Below, piece after piece: positions 6,510-12,706 of a stretch of DNA of 12,706 nt. A program made the translations under genes and the position numbers. Within the stretch, counting starts at the first letter, position 1. Every line of letters starts with the position of its first letter. A model generated the notes under the pieces. That model was given only the letters and a program-made list of their open reading frames with translations, ran no database searches and had not been told where the DNA came from. The DNA comes from Enteractinococcus helveticum. Lineage in GTDB: Bacteria; Actinomycetota; Actinomycetes; Actinomycetales; Micrococcaceae. Location: positions 1-12,706 of the forward strand of contig NZ_DYXC01000080.1 in the NCBI RefSeq assembly GCF_020742345.1, written 5' to 3'.

Positions 6510-7124
6510 TTATGGGTTCTTGATGCCGTTGAAGATCAGATCGATCAGCACGGCAGCGGTTTGCTCGGCACCGGCTGATTTCTCTGCGGCATACCAGTCG
6601 ACCAGCGAGTTGATGGTCCCGAAGACCAGGCGGGCCAAAATCATTGGACTTGTTGTTTCACGCACGGATCCTTCGGCCTGTGCTTCACCGATGAGGCTGG
6701 CCAGACGGGTCGTCAGGCTACGACGTCGTGCCAGTGCTTGTGCTTCAACCTCCGAGTTACCGCGCAGACGCAGCAATAAGGTTACCGAGGGTTGTTTTTC
6801 GATCAAGACTTGGACCGCACCGGTGATGACCGCCTCGATTTGCTCCCGTGCCGACCCGTCGGTCTGTTCGGCCTCTTCCATGGCGGCTTCCAGCCCGTCG
6901 AGCGCCTCGGTCAGCGCGCTTTCCAGGATCTCTTCTTTGGTTTTGACGTGGTGGTAGATCGCCGACTTTGAGATGCCTAACTCATCGGCCAACATACCCA
7001 TGCTGGTGGCTTCGTACCCGTGCCGGTTGAAGACTTTCACACACAGATCGACCAGGGTTTGTCGATCATATCCGGGACGTCCGCGTCGCGCGGGGGTAGT
7101 CGTCGAAGAGTGGGTGGTGGTCAT
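6510..7124 (-). CDS. paaR: TetR-family transcriptional regulator, probable phenylacetate repressor PaaR
   Basis: A 204-residue TetR-family repressor. After a short Thr/Ser-rich tail and RRGRPGYDR, the N-terminal DNA-binding domain spans residues 20-65, with the helix-turn-helix around ATSMGMLADELGISKSAIYHHVKTKEEIL (residues 39-67, here written as joined motifs ATSMGMLADELG and ISKSAIYHHVKTKEEIL). The rest is the helical ligand-binding and dimerisation domain. It is the third gene of the minus-strand unit after the thioesterase and paaK genes, 52 bases from the paaK stop, with AGGAG five bases before the ATG. Known PaaR of Corynebacterium is a TetR-type repressor released by phenylacetyl-CoA. 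The two matching operators at 9095 and 9240 support the same role here. The name rests on context and operators, not on a sequence comparison. Confidence 0.8.
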   Translation of the reverse strand: MTTTHSSTTTPARRGRPGYDRQTLVDLCVKVFNRHGYEATSMGMLADELGISKSAIYHHVKTKEEILESALTEALDGLEAAMEEAEQTDGSAREQIEAVITGAVQVLIEKQPSVTLLLRLRGNSEVEAQALARRRSLTTRLASLIGEAQAEGSVRETTSPMILARLVFGTINSLVDWYAAEKSAGAEQTAAVLIDLIFNGIKNP

Positions 7125-7176
7125 TCGAGCTCCTGAGTGGCAAGGGTATGCGAATCGAACATGGTGAGCCGGTAGG

Positions 7177-8541
7177 CTAGCTCAGCTCACGAAGGTCGTA
7201 GATGCGACGCAGCTTGCCTGATGAGCGGGCCAGGGTGTTGGGCTCAGCGATTTCGATCTTACAGGAGCAGCCGATGCGGGTTTTGATCTGGGTTAACAGG
7301 GCGCGGCCGCCGGATTCGGCCTCTTGGCGGCTGGCGGTTTCACGGCGTTCGATTTTGATGGTCAGTTCATCCATGCGGTGTGGGCGCGTGATTTCCAAGG
7401 TGAAGTGCGGTGACAGGGCATCGACTTCCAGGGCGAGCTCTTCGATTTGGGTTGGGAAGATGTTGACGCCGCGCAGGATGATCATGTCGTCGGAACGACC
7501 GGTGATGCGGTTCATGCGACGGTGTCCCGGGCGGGCGGTGCCTTCCGAAAGGCTGGTCAAATCGTGGGTGCGGAAGCGAATGATCGGCAGGGCTTCGCGG
7601 GTCAGGGTGGTGAAGACCAATTCGCCGGATTGATCGTTGCCCAGTACAGCTTGGCTGATCGGGTCGATAATTTCTGGGCGGAAGTGGTCTTCCCAGATGT
7701 GGCAACCGTCTTGGGTATCAACGGCTTCACCTGCAACGCCGGGGCCCATGAGTTCGGACAGACCATAAATATCGCAGGCTTTGAGGTCGTAGAGTTCTTC
7801 GATCTCTTTTCGCATGCCTTCGGTCCACGGTTCTGCACCCAGGACGGCGACCTTCAGTGAGGTCTCACGCGGGTTGATGCCGGCCTTGGTGAAACCGTCG
7901 GCTAGTGCCAGCAGGTAGGTCGGGGTGCACATGATGACTTCCGGTTGGAAGTCGGTGATGATCTGAACTTGTTTGTCGGTCTGACCGCCCGACATTGGAA
8001 TGACCACACAGCCAAGACGTTCAGCACCGTAGTGGGCGCCCAGGCCACCGGTGAACAGGCCGTAGCCATACGCGTTGTGGACCTTATAGCCGGCCTTGAC
8101 ACCGGAGGCCCGCATGCAGCGGGCAACCAGTGAAGCCCACATGTCAAGGTCGTTTTGGGTGTAGGCAACTACGGTGGGTTGGCCGGTGGTGCCAGATGAT
8201 GCGTGAATACGGCGGATCTCATCCATGGGCACGGCCAGTGCTTTGAATGGGTAGTTCGCGCGCAGGAATTCTTTGTCGATATAGGGGAAGAGCTGTAGAT
8301 CTTCGAGTTGTTGGAAGTCCTTGGGGTGTACGCCGTGCGCGTCGTACAGTTCCTGATAGGCCGGAACATTATTGTAGGCGTGGTGCAGCGTCCAACGCAG
8401 ACGTTCGAATTGCAGCTTTTCGATTTCTTGACGGCTGTAGAGTTCCTCGGGGTCTAACTGGTTGCGATCTGCCGGTGGCGCAGGCGGGGTCCATGGTTGG
8501 GGGATCTCGGAACCGGTGGGTGCGACACTATTGCTCGTCAT
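7177..8541 (-). CDS. paaK: Phenylacetate-CoA ligase
   Basis: An adenylate-forming ligase that activates phenylacetate with ATP and CoA to phenylacetyl-CoA, the entry step of the aerobic hybrid pathway. From ATG 8541 it has 454 residues, close to the usual 430-440. Motifs in order: Ser/Thr-rich ATP-binding SSGTTGQPT (115-123), AYGYGLFTGGLG, GAEPW, the YGLSELMGPGV aromatic/adenine motif, ITGRSDDMIILRGVNIFP at the domain hinge, and a C-terminal SSGKLRR with the expected catalytic Lys. The N-terminal reading LDPEELYSRQEIEKLQ is typical of PaaK. ATG 8541 was chosen because AAGGA lies seven bases upstream; ATG 8562 and earlier in-frame starts lack a site, and the latter would overlap the thioesterase gene. 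It is cotranscribed with the thioesterase (37-bp gap) and the TetR gene. Confidence 0.93.
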   Translation of the reverse strand: MTSNSVAPTGSEIPQPWTPPAPPADRNQLDPEELYSRQEIEKLQFERLRWTLHHAYNNVPAYQELYDAHGVHPKDFQQLEDLQLFPYIDKEFLRANYPFKALAVPMDEIRRIHASSGTTGQPTVVAYTQNDLDMWASLVARCMRASGVKAGYKVHNAYGYGLFTGGLGAHYGAERLGCVVIPMSGGQTDKQVQIITDFQPEVIMCTPTYLLALADGFTKAGINPRETSLKVAVLGAEPWTEGMRKEIEELYDLKACDIYGLSELMGPGVAGEAVDTQDGCHIWEDHFRPEIIDPISQAVLGNDQSGELVFTTLTREALPIIRFRTHDLTSLSEGTARPGHRRMNRITGRSDDMIILRGVNIFPTQIEELALEVDALSPHFTLEITRPHRMDELTIKIERRETASRQEAESGGRALLTQIKTRIGCSCKIEIAEPNTLARSSGKLRRIYDLRELS

Positions 8542-8578
8542 GGGATTGTCCTTATAGTTCATTTTGGATCTGGAACGT

Positions 8579-9061
8579 TTATCGGTTGGGGTTGGGGATC
8601 GTCCGGGAGCGACCGCGGAATTCTGCGACCAGGTTGCCCTGGTCATCAATAACGGTGATGTCGTAGAGACCCGAGCGTCCGGTGGAAGCTCTTAGGTGCC
8701 CGGTCGCCGTCAAGATTGTGCCGAGTTGCGGGGATGATACGAAGTTGATGTCGGCACCCTGTGCCACGGTGATGGTAGAGCCGTCACCATCTGGGCTGTT
8801 ACACGTCCACGCGAAGATGGAGTCTGCTAGCGCAAAGACCATACCGCCGTGGGCAATATTGAAGCCGTTGAGCATGTCTTCACGGACCGGCATGTGACCT
8901 TTGGCGTAGCCGGGCGCGTACTCGGTGATGGTCACACCCAACCATTCGGATGCTCGATCGTGGCCCCAGGCGGGGTGATCGTTTGGCCCGAAGTTTCCAC
9001 GACGCACATCCGTTGGGCTGGTTGTGCGGGTGGTGTCCGATACACCAAGTGCGTGTGACAT
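8579..9061 (-). CDS. paaI: PaaI-type hotdog-fold acyl-CoA thioesterase
   Basis: A 160-residue hotdog-fold protein. The signature NGFNIAHGGMVFALAD (65-80) is that of PaaI thioesterases, with Asn65, the HGG turn at 71-73 and the likely catalytic Asp80. A second strand reads QGADINFVSSPQLGTILTA. PaaI hydrolyses hydroxyphenylacetyl-CoA-type esters and is thought to rescue CoA from dead-end products of the pathway. Compared with the E. coli protein (about 140 residues) it has a longer polar N-terminus. It is the first gene of the minus-strand unit. GGAG six bases upstream supports ATG 9061. Expression should start from the divergent control region at 9062-9315. Confidence 0.88.
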   Translation of the reverse strand: MSHALGVSDTTRTTSPTDVRRGNFGPNDHPAWGHDRASEWLGVTITEYAPGYAKGHMPVREDMLNGFNIAHGGMVFALADSIFAWTCNSPDGDGSTITVAQGADINFVSSPQLGTILTATGHLRASTGRSGLYDITVIDDQGNLVAEFRGRSRTIPNPNR

Positions 9062-9094
9062 CAGCTGCTCCGAATGTGATCTACCTAATTATTG

Positions 9095-9116
9095 ACTGAC
9101 CATTCATACGGTAATG
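9095..9116. promoter_or_regulatory. PaaR-type operator for the thioesterase-paaK-paaR unit
   Basis: A 22-bp dyad with left half ACTGACCA and right half ACGGTAATG, matching the known Corynebacterium PaaR form ACTNACCG...CGGTNAGT at most defined positions. It overlaps the candidate -10 (9108-9113) of the leftward promoter, which is where a repressor would act. Confidence 0.6.
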
Positions 9117-9136
9117 ATAAGTGTGACGTGCGTCAA
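9108..9136 (-). promoter_or_regulatory. Candidate promoter of the thioesterase-paaK-paaR unit
   Basis: On the minus strand a good -35, TTGACG (9136-9131), is followed after 17 bases by TACCGT (9113-9108), a poor -10. Start codon 9061 is about 45 bases downstream. The weak -10 would fit a promoter that needs an activator, and a CRP-like site overlaps the -35. Confidence 0.4.
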
Positions 9137-9137
9137 A
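9122..9137. promoter_or_regulatory. CRP/GlxR-like binding site
   Basis: TGTGA-CGTGCG-TCAAA differs at one position from the CRP-family form TGTGA-N6-TCACA used by E. coli CRP and by GlxR in corynebacteria. It overlaps the candidate -35 of the leftward promoter and lies roughly 110 bases upstream of the paaA start site. GlxR is reported to act on the paa cluster in Corynebacterium, so a carbon-status input is plausible. Confidence 0.45.
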
Positions 9138-9182
9138 TGCTAGGCCCTTGGGTTGCAGGCTTGGGGGCGGGTGGCCTGAGTG

Positions 9183-9196
9183 TGGTGCGGGCACCA
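9183..9196. promoter_or_regulatory. Perfect palindrome TGGTGC-GG-GCACCA upstream of paaA
   Basis: Two perfect 6-bp arms flank a 2-bp spacer. The centre (9189-9190) is about 60 bases upstream of the inferred paaA transcription start, the usual distance for an activator working through the RNA polymerase alpha subunit. I do not know which protein would bind it. Confidence 0.35.
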
Positions 9197-9213
9197 TGGG
9201 GTAGGCGGTGAAG

Positions 9214-9242
9214 TTGCGCGCATCACGTTACTCGCCTATACT
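9214..9242 (+). promoter_or_regulatory. Candidate paaA promoter
   Basis: TTGCGC (9214-9219) and TATACT (9237-9242) are separated by exactly 17 bases. The start would fall near 9249, inside the operator at 9240-9261, leaving a leader of about 65 bases before paaA. Confidence 0.55.
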
Positions 9243-9261
9243 GACTGAACGTTCGGTATTT
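9240..9261. promoter_or_regulatory. PaaR-type operator for paaABCDE
   Basis: A 22-bp dyad centred on the perfect GAACGTTC, with left half ACTGACTG and right half CGGTATTT, again close to the PaaR form ACTNACCG...CGGTNAGT. It covers the end of the candidate -10 and the start site of the paaA promoter. Its centre is 145 bp from that of the other operator. Confidence 0.65.
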
Positions 9262-9315
9262 CGCCGCTTATGAGAATGCAGAAATCAGAAGGAAGTCCGT
9301 AGCGAGGTGTCTCAC

Positions 9316-10326
9316 ATGTCAACACAGTCAATACACTCCGATGCTCAAGTCGCCGATCTCGACGAGCAACGGGCAGGTCAGGAGCGCTTTGACCAAATCA
9401 TCGCTGAAGATTCTCGAATTGAGCCCAGCGACTGGATGCCCGAAGGATACCGCAAGACCCTGATTCGCCAGATGTCGCAGCACGCTCACTCCGAGATCAT
9501 CGGTATGCAGCCTGAGGCGAATTGGATCACCCGTGCGCCGTCACTGAAGCGCAAAATGATTCTGATGGCCAAGGTCCAGGACGAAGCCGGTCACGGTCTC
9601 TATCTGTACTCGGCCACCGAAACCCTCGGCGTACCACGCGACGAGCTCGTCCGGCAGTTACTTGACGGCGAGGCCAAATACTCCTCAATCTTCAACTACC
9701 CAGCCATGACGTGGGCCGACGTCGGTGCTATTGGCTGGTTGGTTGATGGTGCTGCCATCCAGAACCAGGTTCCGCTGTGTCGAGCCTCCTTTGCGCCATA
9801 TGGTCGTGCGATGGTGCGGATTTGTAAAGAAGAATCCTTCCACCAGCGTCAGGGCTGGGAAATTCTCTACGAACTGTCCAACGGCACCCCAGAGCAAAAG
9901 GCCATGGCCCAGGACGCGGTCAACCGTTTCTATGGACCGGCCCTGCAGATGTTTGGTCCACCAGACGATGACTCCCCGAACTCTCAACAGTCGATGGCCT
10001 GGAATATCAAGCGTTTCTCCAACGACGAGCTGCGTCAGCGTTTCGTCGACATGATTGTTCCACAAGCCCAGGCCCTGGGTCTGACCCTGCCAGACCCGGA
10101 TCTGAAGTGGAATGAAGAACGTGGCCACTACGACTTCGGTGAGCTCGACTGGGACGAATTTATGACTGTTATCAAAGGCAACGGGCCGTGCAACGTCCAA
10201 CGCATGCAGCACCGTCGTGCAGCCCACGAAAATGGTGCTTGGGTTCGTGAAGCCGCAGCCGCCTACGCCGCGAAACAGGCGCGCCGTCAACAAGATGCAG
10301 CTGATACCCACCTGATTGGAGCCTAA
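9316..10326 (+). CDS. paaA: 1,2-phenylacetyl-CoA epoxidase, catalytic subunit PaaA
   Basis: The catalytic diiron subunit of the PaaABCE monooxygenase, which epoxidises the ring of phenylacetyl-CoA. It has a ferritin-like helical fold. Candidate iron ligands are Glu60 in HAHSEI, Glu90-x2-His93 in DEAGH, and Glu173-x2-His176 in EESFH. The C-terminal PDPDLKWNEERGHYDFGELDW is typical of PaaA (shown here as PDPDLKWNEERG then HYDFGELDW). The 336-residue length is normal for the actinobacterial form. ATG 9316 is preferred, with GAGG eight bases upstream; GTG 9307 (three residues longer, AAGGA about 13 bases upstream) is possible. It is the first gene of the paaABCDE unit; paaB starts six bases after its stop. 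Confidence 0.95.
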   Translation: MSTQSIHSDAQVADLDEQRAGQERFDQIIAEDSRIEPSDWMPEGYRKTLIRQMSQHAHSEIIGMQPEANWITRAPSLKRKMILMAKVQDEAGHGLYLYSATETLGVPRDELVRQLLDGEAKYSSIFNYPAMTWADVGAIGWLVDGAAIQNQVPLCRASFAPYGRAMVRICKEESFHQRQGWEILYELSNGTPEQKAMAQDAVNRFYGPALQMFGPPDDDSPNSQQSMAWNIKRFSNDELRQRFVDMIVPQAQALGLTLPDPDLKWNEERGHYDFGELDWDEFMTVIKGNGPCNVQRMQHRRAAHENGAWVREAAAAYAAKQARRQQDAADTHLIGA

Positions 10327-10332
10327 GAGACC

Positions 10333-10632
10333 ATGTCACAATACAATGTCGACGCCACTTGGCCACTGTACGAAGTATTTGTCCGTTCATCTCGCGGACT
10401 ATCCCACGTACACGCCGGATCGCTCCACGCCCCAGACGCCACGATGGCACTGCGCAACGCCCGTGACCTCTACACGCGCCGCAACGAAGGCACCTCCGTG
10501 TGGGTTGTCCCATCCGAAGCCATCGCCAGTTCGGACCCCGACTCTAAGGGCGGGTTCTTTGAATCCCCGCAGGGCAAAGCCTTTCGCCACGCGACCTACT
10601 ACACCAAGTCTGAAGGAGTGAAACACCTATGA
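10333..10632 (+). CDS. paaB: 1,2-phenylacetyl-CoA epoxidase subunit PaaB
   Basis: A 99-residue PaaB protein, a small subunit that bridges PaaAC heterodimers in the complex. Family features are the start WPLYEVFVRSSRGLSHVHAGS, split here as WPLYEVFVRSSRG and LSHVHAGSLHAPD, then ALRNARDLYTRR and VWVVPSEAI, and the tail ATYYTKSEGVKHL. The length matches the family. The last bases overlap the paaC start (ATGA at 10629-10632), pointing to translational coupling. GGAG overlapping the paaA stop region is the likely ribosome site. Confidence 0.95.
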   Translation: MSQYNVDATWPLYEVFVRSSRGLSHVHAGSLHAPDATMALRNARDLYTRRNEGTSVWVVPSEAIASSDPDSKGGFFESPQGKAFRHATYYTKSEGVKHL

Positions 10633-11462
10633 GTTTTGCAGCCTCTGACTCAGCAACTCGCCAATCCGCCGGCGATGCTATCACCCCAGAAGACATTATC
10701 GCCGCGGGGCACACAGCTCCCGAAGATGTTGCCACCTACGCCCTGTACCTGGGTGACGACGCGCTGATGCTCGCCCAGCGACTGGGCTACTGGATTTCGC
10801 GTGCTCCGGAAATGGAAGAAGACGTCGCCCTGGCCAACATTGCCCAAGACCAGTTGGGGCATGCGCGCTTTCTGTTGTCCTATGCGGGCTCTGCGTGGGG
10901 TAAGACCGAAGACGATCTGGCCTACTTCCGTGATACCAATGACTTCCGCTCGTGTCGTTTAGTGGAGCAGGAAAACGGCGACTTCGGGCAAACCATTGCC
11001 CGGCAGCTGATCTTTGCCACCTACCAGTACGAACTCTTCTCGCGCCTGGTGGATTCCAAAGACGAAACGATTGCCGCGGTGGCGGCCAAAGCACTCAAAG
11101 AAGTCATGTACCACCTGGACCACGCCGCCCAGTGGACCCTGCGGCTGGGCGATGGCACCCAGGAATCGCATCGTCGCATCCAAGAAGGCCTCTACTACAT
11201 GTGGCCCTACGTCGACGAACTCTTTGCCGACGACGACCTATTGCGCGACCTAGCCGAACGCGGCATCGCTGTGCTGCCCTCAACCCTGCGCGAGTCCTTT
11301 GATCAGCGAATCCAACCCATCATCGAACAAGCAACGCTTGAGCTCCCCAATGTCCCCGGTGCCTACGGTGGCGACCGAACGGGCCGCTTCTCCGAACACC
11401 GCAGCCACATCCTGGGGGAGATGCAAGTGGTTGCACGTCAATTCCCAGGAGCAACGTGGTAA
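10629..11462 (+). CDS. paaC: 1,2-phenylacetyl-CoA epoxidase, structural subunit PaaC
   Basis: A 277-residue ferritin-like protein, distant paralogue of PaaA, that forms the PaaAC core but normally lacks a working diiron site. Residues 38-82 read YALYLGDDALMLAQRLGYW followed by AQDQLGHAR, in which Asp74 replaces the Glu of an ExxH pair. A second helix has EVMYHLDHAAQW. The tail GRFSEHRSHILGEMQ is typical. AAGGAG lies ten bases before the ATG, inside paaB. Its stop overlaps the paaD start (TAATG). Confidence 0.95.
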   Translation: MSFAASDSATRQSAGDAITPEDIIAAGHTAPEDVATYALYLGDDALMLAQRLGYWISRAPEMEEDVALANIAQDQLGHARFLLSYAGSAWGKTEDDLAYFRDTNDFRSCRLVEQENGDFGQTIARQLIFATYQYELFSRLVDSKDETIAAVAAKALKEVMYHLDHAAQWTLRLGDGTQESHRRIQEGLYYMWPYVDELFADDDLLRDLAERGIAVLPSTLRESFDQRIQPIIEQATLELPNVPGAYGGDRTGRFSEHRSHILGEMQVVARQFPGATW

Positions 11463-11977
11463 TGACTGCCGCATCTGCAACACTACGACCAACCGATACA
11501 GTGGGTCAGGAACTCTGGGACGCCGTCCGCAATGTTCCTGATCCAGAAGTCCCGGTTTTGACCATCGAAGACCTCGGCATTTTGCGCGGCGTCGAACTCG
11601 TTGACGGCAAAGCCGTGGTCACCATTACGCCAACCTACTCGGGCTGCCCGGCCATGGAAACCATCTCCCGGGACGTCAGCCAGGCACTGGCAGATGCCGG
11701 CTACCAGGACTCCGAAGTCAAACTGGTGCTCACCCCGGCCTGGACCACCGACTGGATGTCGGAGGAAGGCAAACGCAAACTCGAAGAATATGGCATCGCA
11801 CCGCCCAGTGGAAAAGCCGCGGTCAACGGCCCCATCATGATCCAAATGGCCGTCAAATGCCCGCAGTGCCACTCATTGAACACCCGCGAAGTCACTCGAT
11901 TCGGCTCCACCGCCTGCAAGGCGCTGTACACCTGCAACGACTGTTTGGAACCATTCGACTACTTCAAAGTCCACTAA
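11462..11977 (+). CDS. paaD: PaaD, MIP18/SufT-like protein of the epoxidase operon
   Basis: A 171-residue protein of the DUF59/MIP18 type with a C-terminal cysteine cluster. It is needed for epoxidase activity in vivo and is thought to help insert or mature the iron-sulfur cluster of PaaE. Residues 25-43 read VPDPEVPVLTIEDLGILRG and the conserved Cys62 lies in TYSGCPAME. The tail has CPQC (133-136), Cys152, and CNDC (158-161), a likely metal site. ATG 11462 is preferred (AGGAG ten bases upstream, TAATG overlap with paaC); GTG 11456 would leave only four bases to that site. Confidence 0.94.
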   Translation: MTAASATLRPTDTVGQELWDAVRNVPDPEVPVLTIEDLGILRGVELVDGKAVVTITPTYSGCPAMETISRDVSQALADAGYQDSEVKLVLTPAWTTDWMSEEGKRKLEEYGIAPPSGKAAVNGPIMIQMAVKCPQCHSLNTREVTRFGSTACKALYTCNDCLEPFDYFKVH

Positions 11978-11990
11978 GGAACTCGCTGTC

Positions 11991-12706
11991 ATGACTGAAA
12001 CCTTGAAGGCACCCGCACGGCGACGCGCACGGTTTAATGCCCTGACCGTCTCCGAGATCCGCCAACTGACCGACGACGCCATTGAAGTCGCCTTTGGTAT
12101 CCCAGAAGAACTCCAAGACGACTACAACTACGTGCCCGGCCAGTATGTGGCGCTGCGGGCGACGATCGATGGCGAAGAGCTCCGCCGCTCGTACTCCATC
12201 TGTGCCGAACCCGTACCCGGCGAAATACGGGTGGCGATCAAACGCGACTTCGGCGGCCTATTTTCCACCTGGGCGCACGAAACCCTGGCCGTAGGCGACA
12301 CGATCAACGTGATGAATCCGCAAGGTTCCTTCACCTCGCGCATGCACTCCACCGCGCTGAACGACCCGGAAGCCATCGTGGAAGCACACGAAACCCAGGG
12401 CGGACACTTCGTGGCCATCGCCGCGGGCTCCGGCATCACCCCGATCATGTCGATCGTGGCGACCGTCCTGAACTCCACCGACAACACCACGATTGATCTG
12501 CTCTACGCCAACCGGTCAGCCATGGACGTCATGTTCGCCGAAGAACTCGGGGACCTCAAAGACAAATACCCGGCCCGCCTGTCGATCCACCACGTGCTAT
12601 CCCGCGAACAACGCATCTCGCCGTTGATGTCCGGGCGCATCGATGAAGAAAAACTTGACGAACTGCTCACCAACATCATCCCGGTGGACAACACCGTTGA
12701 ATGGTT
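11991..12706 (+). CDS. paaE: 1,2-phenylacetyl-CoA epoxidase reductase PaaE (partial, C-terminus outside window)
   Basis: The first 238 residues of the NADPH-dependent oxidoreductase that feeds electrons to PaaA. A ferredoxin-reductase FAD domain comes first: YVPGQYVALRA (47-57) and flavin-binding RRSYS (65-69). The NAD(P)-binding domain follows: AAGSGITPIMSI (144-155) and DLLYANR. The C-terminal 2Fe-2S ferredoxin domain lies beyond the window. Between the two domains, residues about 118-138 (rich in Asp, Glu and Ala) look like an insertion relative to the E. coli protein as I remember it. ATG 11991 has AAGGA ten bases upstream and starts 13 bases after paaD. Confidence 0.94.
   Translation, partial: MTETLKAPARRRARFNALTVSEIRQLTDDAIEVAFGIPEELQDDYNYVPGQYVALRATIDGEELRRSYSICAEPVPGEIRVAIKRDFGGLFSTWAHETLAVGDTINVMNPQGSFTSRMHSTALNDPEAIVEAHETQGGHFVAIAAGSGITPIMSIVATVLNSTDNTTIDLLYANRSAMDVMFAEELGDLKDKYPARLSIHHVLSREQRISPLMSGRIDEEKLDELLTNIIPVDNTVEW

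Noticed and set aside
8542..8649. N-terminal extension of PaaK by 36 residues
   Set aside because: It would overlap the end of the thioesterase gene, reads as non-family sequence, and lacks the ribosome site seen before ATG 8541.
9685..10311. A 208-codon minus-strand open frame opposite paaA
   Set aside because: It is fully antisense to the certain paaA gene and is explained by codon bias of the coding strand.
1..12706. CRISPR array, tRNA, IS element or defence island
   Set aside because: I found no regularly spaced repeats, tRNA-like cloverleaf, transposase motifs or known defence domains. The intact genes are metabolic, transport or regulatory.

Overview
The window comes from a moderately GC-rich actinobacterium, probably a Micrococcales/Micrococcaceae-type organism. 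The genus is not certain. The evidence is the gene content, frequent GTG/TTG starts, strong AGGAG-type ribosome binding sites, and a phenylacetate (paa) cluster controlled by a TetR-family repressor whose apparent operators resemble those known for Corynebacterium PaaR.

Left part (1-3677). Two paralogous MFS transporters, both on the minus strand, flank a plus-strand fusion protein: an extended SDR (NAD-dependent epimerase-like) domain followed by a helical domain of unknown function. The first transporter is cut by the window edge.

Middle part (3678-6509). This is a gene-poor stretch holding a CitE-like (HpcH/HpaI) lyase gene (minus) and, divergently, a class-I-glutamine-amidotransferase-like peptidase C26 / gamma-glutamyl-GABA hydrolase gene (plus). 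The two long gaps carry what look like gene remnants. The clearest is the C-terminal part of a rhodanese-like protein with an in-frame stop in its active-site loop. A weaker one resembles the start of an XRE-type helix-turn-helix regulator. The gaps also hold several inverted repeats.

Right part (6510-12706). This is the paa locus. On the minus strand lie, in transcription order, a PaaI-type thioesterase, paaK (phenylacetate-CoA ligase) and a TetR regulator (probable paaR). Divergently, on the plus strand, lie paaA-paaB-paaC-paaD-paaE (paaE cut by the window end), tightly packed with ATGA and TAATG overlaps. PaaK makes phenylacetyl-CoA. PaaABCE is the multicomponent epoxidase that makes the ring-1,2-epoxide, and PaaD is thought to help iron-sulfur maturation of PaaE. 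The thioesterase is thought to relieve CoA trapping by dead-end thioesters. The ring-opening and beta-oxidation genes (paaG, paaZ, paaF, paaH, paaJ) are not in this window.

The 254-bp divergent control region between the thioesterase gene and paaA is the best-resolved regulatory region. It has two TetR-type operators, each overlapping a candidate -10 element, a CRP/GlxR-like site, and a further perfect palindrome about 60 bp upstream of the inferred paaA transcription start. I see no CRISPR array, tRNA, rRNA, complete IS element or clearly new defence system.
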